Shown: piece after piece, positions 22,167 through 34,100 of the stretch
Numbering within the stretch: position 1 is the stretch's first letter
How the letters are laid out: each line of letters begins with the position of its first letter
The notes under the pieces: generated by a model
Seen by the model: the letters and a program-made list of their open reading frames with translations, nothing else
Told to the model about the DNA's origin: nothing
Databases searched by the model: none
Origin: Omphiscola glabra
Taxonomy: Eukaryota; Mollusca; Gastropoda; Lymnaeidae
Length of the DNA stretch: 64,000 nucleotides
Reading direction: 5' to 3'
Assembly: GCA_964017045.1 (NCBI GenBank)
Contig: OZ024804.1
Location: 26,886,348 to 26,950,347 of the forward strand
Made by a program: the position numbers and the translations under genes

Positions 22167-25100
22167 GTAAGCTAGAGGTCATATATATATATTAAGAGAT
22201 AGGTAAAGTAGAGGTAAGGTATAGGTAAGGTATAGGTAAAGTAGAGGTAAGGTATAGGTAAGATATAGGTAAAGTAGAGGTAAGGTATAGTAAGGTTTAG
22301 GTAAAGTAGAGGTAATGTATAGGTAAGGTATAGGTAAAGTAGAGGTAAGGTATATGTACGGTATAGTTAAATAGAGGTAAGAAATAGGTAAGGGGTACGA
22401 AATAGGTAAGGGGTAAGAAATAGGTAATGGGTAAGGTATAGGTAAAGGGTAAGAAACAGGTAAGGGGTAACTTATAGGTAAGGGGTAAGAAATAGGTAAG
22501 GGGTAATGTGTAGGTAAGAGGTAAGAAATAGGTAAGGGGTAAGGTATAGGTAAGGGGTAAGAAATAGGTAAGGGGTAAGGTATAGGTAAGGGGTAAGAAA
22601 TAGGTAAGGGGTAAGGTATAGGTAAGGTGTAAGAAATATCTCTTTAACTCTTTAAGAAAAAACGTTGTTAAACGGTTTTGGGACATGGCTGTGGGGCGGA
22701 GTGCGATGAACATTTTTTAACTATGGCAACGGCTCAAAGCAAGAAAGTGAAATAATGTACAGGAAAACATATCGGGGTAAGACAGACAAGTCTGCGGTTA
22801 GGAAGACAACTCTGAGTAAGGAAAATAACTGTGGGTAAGGAAGACACATAATGGATATAATCCCGAGTGAGGAAGAAAATTCTGGGTAATAAAACAACTC
22901 CATGTCAGGAGCACAGCTCTGTTCTACGTCCTGTTTCCTATGACGTCACCGTCACTGAAGTCGGGAAAAGATTTCAACTATAGTTTCTTTAATGGAAGTC
23001 GATACCCAAACACAACCCGAACTCAAACATACAAACACAACCCAAACCCGAACATTCAAACAAAGAAATCCCAAACTCAAACATACATACAAACGCAGCC
23101 AAACTCAAATTTAAATACAAACACAGCTAAACTCAAATATACATACAAACACAACCCATACTCAACCATATATACAAAAAGAACTCAAACATTCGAACAA
23201 AGATATCCGTAACTCAAACATACATACAAACATAGCCGAACTCAACCATGTAAAAAAAACACAACCCAACACTCAAACATACGTACAAACACAACACAAA
23301 CATACATACAAACATAGCCGAACTCAACCATACATAAAAATACAACCCAAACTCAAACATAGATACAAACACAATAAAAACTCAACCATAATTACAAACA
23401 TAGCCAAACTCAAACATCCTTGTTAGGGATAATCACATGAGTTACAAACTATTTACTCTAGGGGAGGGAATTGCTATGGAAACCCAGTCAATGTCATGTA
23501 CAAAACCGCTTGTCCTCCCCAGGGTAGATACCATCTGTCCTTGACCAACTGTTGACCAAGCCCTAATAATAAGTCTCTTTCTTAAATCTTTAAGGACATT
23601 CACCAGCCTCCAAATGATGCTCTACAGGACCAAAAAAAAAAAAAAAAGCAATAAATGCAACATCAATCATGCTAATCACCTGGTCATCGCTTCTACAATC
23701 CTCCCCCCCCCCCCAAACCCAAGTCATCCCATCCCTCGTCTGTTAACATTTTGATTAATTTCTAACATTTCTTACAAATTCAAGGAAGCAATTTTTTTTT
23801 TTTAAATTCATCCAATCAACGCGGTTTTCTTTTACGGCCTTTAAATTTTGATTGAATCCATTGGGCAGGCTGTTCTTAAACTTTGTGTTAGCTGTCATAG
23901 GCTGATGATGAACAGCTGTTTGTTGGCTGTTAAAGGCAGGCGGTGAACTGTGCCCCACAGTCCGATATTGACGGACATGGATTAGAGCTAACAGATTATT
24001 ATTTAACGATTTCGATTGATATTTTAATTGATCGATATGTGAGAGGGGCCATACCAAGTCATTCAGAGGCTCTTTGTTACTGACTGATGTAATCAATACC
24101 AAGTCATTCAGAGGATGTTTGTTATTGACAGATACAATCAATTACATCGAACGACTAGGAGAGTTCCCAATAAGGTGGCTACACCAACACAAGGACAATA
24201 ATTATTAGATCAATGAGTCAGCGGCTAAAGGCCAACAGTCCTGGGTTCGAATACCCAACTAACTACACACCAATCCTCAACTAACTACACACCAATCCTC
24301 AACTAACTACACACCAATCCTCAACTAACTACACACCAATCCTTAACTAACTACACACCAATCCTCAACTAACTACACACCAATCCCCAACAAACTACAC
24401 ACCAATCCTCAACTAACTACACGCCAAATCCCCAACTAACTACACACAATCCTCAACTAACTACACACCAATCCTCAACTAACTACACACCAATCCTCAA
24501 CTAACTACACACCAATCCTCAACTAACTACACGCCAATCACCAACCGAATACACGCCAATCCCAAACTAAATACACACCGTTCCCCATTATTACTGTTGT
24601 ATAGTGTCTGTGCATTCATATATTCTGTTTAAGTCCCCAGAATCAGTTGCCCAGCCAGGGTTAGTGGCGCACATGGTACCGGGAAGAAGGCTAGAATTTT
24701 TTGGCGCCCCCTACTTTCAATGCCACACCCCATAAAAAGTAAAAAAAAAATGGATGCCCCCCCGCCACACCCCTTTCATACGCCACTGCACAGAATGCAA
24801 CCGGCATCGCTCCTGACTCTATACTCGTGAAAACCCCGAAAACCTATACCTGTGTTGATGTGGAGGTGCGAACGGTAACTTTATTATAGATCAGGAGTTC
24901 TTAAACTTCTTTGTTCCATAGACCCGTCAATCAGTCAGATGAACTTATTTGTTCCATAGACCCGTGCATCACTCAGATGAACTTATTTGTTCCATAGACC
25001 CGTCCATCAGTCAGATGATGTTATTTGTTCCATAGACCCGTCCATCAGTCAGATGATGTTCTTTGTTCCATAGACCCGTCCATCAGTCAGATGATGTTAT

Positions 25101-28100
25101 TTGTTCCATAGACCCGTCCATCAGTCAGATGACGTTATTTGTTCCATAGACCCGTCCATCAGTCAGATGAACTTATTTTTTTCCATAGACCCGTGCATCA
25201 GTCAGATGATGTTATTTGTTCCATAGACCCGTCCATCAGTCAGATGACGTTATTTGTTCCATAGACCCGTCCATCAGTCAGATGAACTTATTTTTTCCAT
25301 AGACCCGTGCATCAGTCAGATGATGTTATTTGTTCCATAGACCCGTCCATCAGTCAGATGACGTTCTTTGTTCCATAGACCCGTCCATCAGTCAGATGAT
25401 GTTATTTGTTCCATACACCTATCCATCAGTCAGATGATGTTATTTGTTCCATAGACCCGTCCATCAGTCAGATGACGTTATTTGTTCCATAGACCCGTCC
25501 ATCAGTCAGATGAACTTATTTTTTCCATAGACCCGTGCATCAGTCAGATGATGTTATTTGTTCCATAGACCCGTCCTTCAGTCAGATGACGTTCTTTGTT
25601 CCATAGACCCGTCCATCAGTCAGATGATGTTATTTGTTCCATACACCCATCCATCAGTCAGATGATGTTATATGTTCCAGAGACCCGTCCATCAATCAGA
25701 TGATGTTCTTTGTTCCATAAACCCGTCCATCAGTCAGATGAACACCCGTGCACCCCTGTTCATGATTATTATGATATTTTCATGATGAAAAACTTCTCCA
25801 ACATATTGGACGTTAAGAGATTGTACCACACACCCAACCCACACAAACACACACACAAACACATATACAAAAAAACATGCACACACAAACAAAACACATA
25901 TACACAAACACAAACACACACACAAACACACACAACACAAACAAACACAAACAAACACACATACAAACACATACAAACACAAACAAAGACATAAACACAA
26001 AACACATACAAACATACATACACAAACACATTCACACAAAGGCAACTAATAATAATAAAAACATATACACACATGCACACAAAGACACACACAACGACAC
26101 ACAAACAAACATAAACACACACACAAACCCACACATACACAAGCACACATACAAACAAACACACACACACAACTCATCCACCCAGAATCAAACGATACTC
26201 ACATTTCATGTATGTCCTCTCAAGGTCTACTGCACTATTATTTTTAATTCCTCTCCTCAGAAGAGTTACTCATTAATTTGACATTTCTCGCCTCTAGGAT
26301 CGGTTCCCCAATACAACGATCATCTTCGACATGACTGCCACCACCATTGTCATCGGCATGGTAGGCGTGGTCCTGAACAACCTCGTTGTGGAGACCCTGT
26401 CCTTGACCTGGAGGGTCATGTTCGGCTATATCGTCTCCATCGTCGTCCTGCTGTTCCTCACCATCTGTGACGTCACCATGAACGTATTTGAGCACGATAC
26501 CGGATACTGGGTCACCCTGGCGGCGGTAGCGGTCATCGCTGTGGGATGTGCTGGTAGGTAGCCAGTGTGGGATGTGCTGGTAGGTAGCCATAGTGGGATG
26601 TGCTGGTAGGTAACCATAGTGGGATGTGCTGGTATGTAGCCATAGTGGGATGTGCTGGTAGGTAGCCATAGTGGGATGTGCTGGTAGGTAGGCAGTGTGA
26701 TGTGTAGCTATCATCGCTGTGGGATGTGCTGGTAGGTAGCCATAGTAGGATGTGCTATAGGTAGCTAGTGTGGGATGTGCTGTAGGTAGCCAGTGTAGGA
26801 TGTGCTGGTAGGTAGCCATAGTGGGATGTGCTGGTAGGTAGCCATATTAGGATGTGCTGGTAGGTAGCCATAGTGGGATGTGCTGGTATGTAGCCAACGT
26901 GGGATGTGCTGGTAGGTAGCCAAAGTGGGATGTGCTGGTAGGTAGCCATAGTGGGATGTGCTGGTAGGTAGCCATAGTCGGATGTGTAGCGGACATCGCT
27001 GTGGGATGTGCTGGTAGGTAGCCATAGTGGGATGTGCTGGTAGGTAGCCATATTGGGATGTGCTGGTAGATACCCATAGAGTGCACAAAGGTGGGATAGT
27101 GTGTGTGTGATGTGTTGCGGTCACCGTTGTGGGATGTGCTGGTAGGTAGCCATAGCGTGCACAAAGGTTGGAGAGTGTCTGCGACGACCTGGGACATCCA
27201 TATTGGGGTGCAAGGGGCGTCCCAATAAACAGAGCCGTCGAGTGACTTTTGAAGGCGCCTTTCTTTCCGGTTATGGGCCCCCTTCTTTAAAAGTCGATCG
27301 TTTGTTTCCTTAATTAATGTTTACTTAAAATTTGAATTCACTACAAATGGAAGTTGAACATTTTCGAATTATTTCATAGTCATTGATAATCCACAAAGCC
27401 TTCTATCATTGATAATCCACAAAGCCTTCTGTTATTGATAATCCACAAAGCTTTATATCCTTGATAATCCACAAAACCTTATATCATTGATAATCCACAA
27501 AGCCTTGTATCAATGATTATCCACAAAACCTTATATCATTGATAATCCACAAAACCTTATATCATTGATAATGCCCAAAGCCTTCTTTTATTGATAATCC
27601 ACAAAGCCGTATATCATTGATAATCCACAAAACTTTATATCAATGATAATCCACAAAACCTTATATGATTGATAAACCACAAAGCCTTCTATCATTGATA
27701 ATCCACAAAGCCGTATATCATTGATAATCCACAAAACCCTATATCATTGATAATCCACAAAGCCGTATGTCATTGATAATCCACACAACCGTATATCATT
27801 GATAATCCACGCAGCTGTATATCATTGATAATCCACAAAACCTTATATCATTGATAATCCACAAAACATTATATCATTGATAGTCCACAAAGCCTTATAT
27901 CATTGATAATCCACAAAACCTTATGTCATTGATAATCCACAAAGCCTTCTATCATTGATAATCCACAAAGCTTTCTATCACTGATAATGCACAAAACCTT
28001 ATGTCATTGATAATCCACAAAACCTTATGTCATTAATAATCCACAAAACCTTATGTCATTGATAATCCACAAAGCCTTCTATCATTGATAATCCACAAAG

Positions 28101-31100
28101 CTTTCTATCACTGATAATCCACAAAACCTTATGTCATTGATAATCCACAAAACCTTATCTTCACCATGGTTAAGAGCAAATAGGATTTGATGAGCTTCAA
28201 TCAAGAGAAACTGCGCTCTCCGCTTGAAATGTTTGATACCTATCGTTCATTCCACGAGCCAAATCTTAAAACAGATTAAATTTTCACAACCGCGTGACGG
28301 TCCGTGATATTCAAGGGGCGCAAAAAAATAATCGTTTTACTCTTTCGCCCCAGGCGGCACTTCTTCTATACACTGAGGGGTGCAGTTTTCTTTTCTTCGG
28401 CACTGTATGCTCAATTCTTTTGAAAGTTAATTTAAGAAAGCAAACCCTGAGTAAAGGAAAGCTATTCATGTATCCAAACAGCCTAACAACATCTGACCTG
28501 AAGCTAACCTTTAACCTTTTGTGAACTAATTATTTTCTTTTGTTTTCGCACGCGGAGCGTATTTGTTTTGAAGCTTCTAAATAATGTCATCTACGCGCTT
28601 TAAAAAATCCCCCCACTGCCCTCCCCCCCCTTTTCCTTTTCCTACTTTACAGTGTGATTTAAAATATAAAGAAAGATATATTTTTTAAATGAGATTTTTA
28701 CGTTTTCTTCTTCATATATTTGGAGGAAAACAGTCTGCAAGAATTACGGGACTTTAACAATGCTCCAAATGCTCCACTCCGTACGCTACGCCTCAGGTTA
28801 CACTAAATTCCCCGTAGGATATCAACATTTTCTTTAGCCCAAAGACAAGCTTCTTGGCATTGATTGCGTGTGTGGGGGGGTGTGGGGGGGGGGGTGGGGT
28901 AATGCTTGCAATTTCCCATATCTCTTCACTCTGCATTGACATTACGCTCCCGGTCGTGGCTAATAGATTTCCACAAAATGACATTCATTTCAAGACTCGG
29001 AAAAGCTCGCTTGCCCGGATGATTGAGGAAGTTACCCGTGATGTCACCCAATACATTATTGATAACTTATAAAAGCCATTATCTCAAACCCGTCTTAGAA
29101 ATGCCAATATTTCGGTCTGGTTTGTCTCACCCCAGGGGCGTAACTAGGACTAGGAGTCGGCCTAAAAAAATGGGTGAAGGTGATCAAAACAAATGAGAGG
29201 TAGACAGCGTTAGAGGGTCGTAACTAGAGTTCCATCCTAATGGTGCTTTCTAATGGTGCATCCTAATGGTGCTTTCTAATGGTGCATCCTAATGGTGCTT
29301 TCTAAAAAAGGGTGCGTGGAGGGGCGGTGAGTTTCTGTGGTAGTTCAAATTACGAATAATTCCGAAGCTTTTCCCTCTATTGCAGCGGTTCTCAATCTGC
29401 GTGTCGCGACCCCTTTGGGGCTCGAAAGATCATTTCCAAGGGGTCGCGTAACACCATAGGAAAACACGTGTCCTCTGCAGTTATGAAGCAGCAACGAAAA
29501 AAAAATTGTGGCTGGGGGTCAGTGGCGTAGCGAGGGGGAGCAAGAGAGGGCATCATGCCCCAGGCGCTACTCACAAAGGGGCGAAAAATGGTATATTTTA
29601 CATATAATATTGTATGGTTTTCGAATAGAGGGGGGCGCTAAAAAGGTATTGTTCCCCGGGCGCGAGATAAGCTCGCTACGCCACTGCTGGGGGTCGCCAC
29701 AACATGCGGAACTGTATTACAGGGTCGCGGTATTAGAAAAGTTGAGAACCACTGCTCTATGGACACGCCCATTCTTTGATCGTTTCTTTATAATCACGCT
29801 AAGATTCCTGAAAGAATCAAGTTACCCAAAGCTAAAAACTTTGTTTACAAGTTTCCATTCCTAATTTTGGATCATGGAATCTGCGTGGTGTTCTTTAGCC
29901 CTCAAACCCCCCCCCCCCACCCCCCTTTTTTTTCTTTTTTTTACACATGACCTTAAAAACTCTGTCAGTGGCAGCCATTTTGTGTATAAAAATGACAAGT
30001 TTAATTGAGATTAAATGTCGTCTTCTACCACACACCAGTCCGTTTACTAAAATTATTTATTTAATTCAGACTTTTTTTTTTCTTAAAATCCATGTTTTAA
30101 AAATGTGCATGTAATGCTATTTAAACACGCGTACTCCGTTCCGTTTCATTGTCCGGGTATTCTCCGTGTGTGTAGCCGGCTCAGCACTATAAAGGATAGT
30201 GCCGAGTCACTGTGACTACAGTGGGGGGCACTGTCTGGTACGCATGCGCTACTATCATGAAAGCTTTTCATACTTACGTGACATAAGAGGTTATACATTA
30301 TAATCACTGTGTGTGTGTTTTATGAGATTTTATGAAAATAATCTTTTCCCCCATATTTACTGTTTCAGTTCAACAGTCCAGTTTCTATGGTTACGCCAAC
30401 ATGTTGCCAAGGAGATATACACAAGCTGTAATGGTGGGAGAGAGTAAGTCGATTTAATCCATTTGCTCATTCGTTGTTTCCTTCTTAGGATAGCTTACGA
30501 AAATACAGGTGTTTTTTTGGCAGACTAGCTGCGTACTCACCGTGCCATACAGCCCTGGTCATCTTGGTCAATCACCTGCGTACTCACAGTGCCATACAGC
30601 CCTGGTCATCTTGGTCAATCACCTGCGAACTCACCGTGCCATACAGCCCTGGTCATCTTGGTCAATCACCTGCGTACTCACCATGTAATCCCTGGTCATC
30701 TTGGCCAATCACCTGTGTACTCACCGTGTCCTACAGCTCTGGTCATCTTTAGCAGATCACCTGCGTACTAACCATGTAATATAACCTTGGTCATCTTAGC
30801 AGGCCACCTGCGTACTCACCATGTAATACAGCCCTGGTCATCTTGGCAGGCTACCTGCGTACTCACCATGTAATACAGCCCTGGTCGTCTTGGCAGACCA
30901 CCTGCATACTCACCATGTAATACAGCCCTAGTCATCTTGGCAGGCTACCTGCGTACTCACCATGTAATACAGCCCTGATAATCTTGGCAGACCACCTGCG
31001 TACTCCCTGTGTCATACAGCCTTGGTCATCTTGGCAGACCACCTGCATACTCACCATGTCATACAGCCCCGGTCATCTTGGCAGGCCACCTACATACTCA

Positions 31101-34100
31101 CCATGTCATACAGCCCTGGTCATCTTGGCAGGCCACCTGCATACTCACCATGTCATACAGCCCCGGTCATCTTGGCAGGCCACCTGCATACTCACCATGT
31201 CATACAGCCCTGGTCATCTTGGAAGGCCACCTGCATACTCACCATGTCATACAGCCCCGGTCATCTTGGCAGGCCACCTGCATACTCACCATGTCATACA
31301 GCCCCGGTCATCTTGGCAGGCCACCTGCATACTCACCATGTCATACAGCCCCGGTCATCTTGGCAGGCCACCTGCATACTCACCATGTCATACAGCCCCG
31401 GTCATCTTAACAGGCCACCTGCATACTCACCATGTCATACAGCCCCGGTCATCTTGGCAGGCCACCTGCATACTCACCATGTCATACAGCCCTGGTCATC
31501 TTGGAAGGCCACCTGTATACTCACCATGTCATACAGCCCCGGTCATCTTGGCAGGCCACCTGCGTACTCACCATGTCATACAGCCCCGGTCATCTTGGCA
31601 GGCCACCTGCATACTCACCATGTCATACAGCCCCGGTCATCTTGGCAGGCCACCTGCATACTCACCATGTCATACAGCCCCGGTCATCTTAACAGGCCAC
31701 CTGCATACTCACCATGTCATACAGCCCCGGTCATCTTGGCAGGCCACCTGCATACTCACCATGTCATACAGCCTCGGTCATCTTGGCAGGCCACCTGCAT
31801 ACTCACCATGTCATACAGCCCCGGTCATCTTGGCAGGCCACCTACATACTCACCATGTAATACAGCCCCGGTCATCTTGGCAGGCCACCTGCATACTCAC
31901 CATGTCATACAGCCCCGGTCATCTTGGCAGGCCACCTGCATACTCACCATGTCATACAGCCCCGGTCATCTTGGCAGGCCACCTGCATACTCACCATGTC
32001 ATACAGCCCCGGTCATCTTGGCAGACCACCTGCATACTCACCATGTCATACAGCCCCGGTCATCTTGGCAGGCCACCTGCGTACTCACCATGTCATACAG
32101 CCCCGGTCATCTTGGCAGGCCACCTGCGTACTCACCATGTCATACAGCCCCTGATCATCTTGGCAGGCCACCTGCATACTCACCATGTCATACAGCCCCT
32201 GGTCATCTTGGCAGACCACCTAGGTACTCCCTGTGTCATACAGCCTTGGTCATCTTGGCAGGCCACCTGCATACTCACCATGTCATACAGCCCCTGGTCA
32301 TCTTGGCAGGCCACCTGCATACTCACCATGTCATACAGCCCCGGTCATCTTGGCAGACCACCTAGGTACTCCCTGTGTCATACAGCCTTGGTCATCTTGG
32401 CAGGCCACCTGCATACTCACCATGTCATACAGCCCCGGTCATCTTCACAAGGACAAATCACAAGACTTACAATAACATCAAAAAGGGGCTTTTTTATGCA
32501 GTATTGATTCCAATACCATCTTCTGTTTCAATCGATTTCATTGCTTTGTTCTATTCTTCGTTTAGACTGGACAATCAAAGTTCGCAAATTGTCAGGTGTA
32601 AGCAGAAGGTATCTCCTTACCGGGAGCGTTCACATGTTTGCAATTCTCAAAGTCTCTGAAGCCCCGGACATCCAGAATATTTCGCCCTCCACTCCCACCC
32701 CCTTGGTTGCCAGATATTTATCAACTAACATTGTTTCTACCTTCATCCAACGTAAAGCTTCTCTTCCATCTCCAGCTTGTCATAAACGTACATTTGAAAT
32801 TAATAAATGAAATGGTGTTTTTGTCTGGAGGTGTGCGCGTAACTATGTATGTATCCAATATGTGTGTGTGTTCGTCTCTCTCTCTCTCTTTCTATCTGTC
32901 TCTATATTCGTCTCTCTATCTCCTTATCTCTCTCTCTCTCTCTATTCACATAATATACTCTCCAGGTTTCGCCGGAGTTCTCGTCTCGTTCAACCGAATC
33001 GTGACTAAGTTGTTGCTGGAGGACGAAAAGGTCAACACGATCATCTTCTTCATCATCTCTCTTGTCGTCATCGTCGTCTGCTGCGTCACGTTCTTTCTGG
33101 CCAGGTAAGAAAAGAAAGTTATCATTTTTCTATGACCAACGTTTTCTTTTTAACTTCCCGTGAAACGAAGGGCAACAGAGACAGTCCAGCCATCGTGGTC
33201 TTTTTGGCAATCTTTTAGTCAACTTCATCCAAGCTGTAAATTTTTTTTTTTTTAAAAACTTTAAAAAATAGTTACAAGATCAGCTTCTCTTTCTGTTTAC
33301 TTGTTGATTCCAGCACAACAAGGCATGCCGGGTAATTTAATATCATTTGTTGTTACCTTGAATTCTATATCTATTTCCATTCACTTTATTTGGCATCATG
33401 GTCAGCCTGCTTCTGAGAATAAAAATGTCAACTCTTCATGTGGGATGATGTGTGGGTCACTTCATGTGGGATGTGTGGGTCACTTCATGTGGGATGATGT
33501 GTGGGTCACTTCATGTGGGATTCTGTGTGGGTCACTTCGTGTGGGATGATGTGTGGGTCACTTCATGTGGGATGAAGTGTGGGTCACTTCATGTGGGATA
33601 GTGTGTGGGTAACTTCGTGCGGGATTCTGTCTGTGTCCCTTCATCTGGGATTCTGTGTGGGTCACTTCATGTGGGATTCTGTGTGGGTCACTTCATATGG
33701 GATTATGTGTGGATCACTTCATGTGGGATTCTGTGTGGGTCACTTCATGTGGGATTCTGTGTGGGTCACTTCATGTGGGATTCTGTGGGGTTCACTTCAT
33801 GTGGGATTTCGTATGGATAACTTCATGTTGGATTCTGTCTGGAATACCATGTGGGATAAACAATCTCAAAGAACCTACTAGCCTGCTCACAAACACCCCC
33901 CCCCCCAACCGTTGCTCAACCAACTTATCATCTATTTTAGAGAAATAATTTCGCTGGCAATGACCCATTTACGACAGCTCCGTTATTAAGCAAATACTCT
34001 CGTGAGTGTGTCAGATCTTGATGACGTCAATGTGTTTATCTTGAAAATTACATACTCTCGACCTCAGCTCTCTCTGTATGTTGATCGTGTGGATAGAATT

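Noticed and set aside
24225..24252. tRNA gene or SINE head (CCTGGGTTCGAATACCC)
   Set aside because: A B-box-like motif is present, but no cloverleaf and no clear A box at the right distance; the right side is minisatellite.
25734..26281. Cys/Val-rich and Thr/His-rich frames
   Set aside because: Translation of the ACAC/AAAC simple repeat within intron 1.
30984..32507. 507- and 447-residue open frames
   Set aside because: They translate the 47-bp minisatellite in different frames; no start context, domain or codon bias, and the region is intron 3 of the transporter.
33292..33332. Tiny exon between TGATTCCAG and GGGTAATT in intron 4
   Set aside because: It would keep the frame (18 bp) but weak donor and no family support; the 33943-34001 exon is needed to fix the phase in any case.
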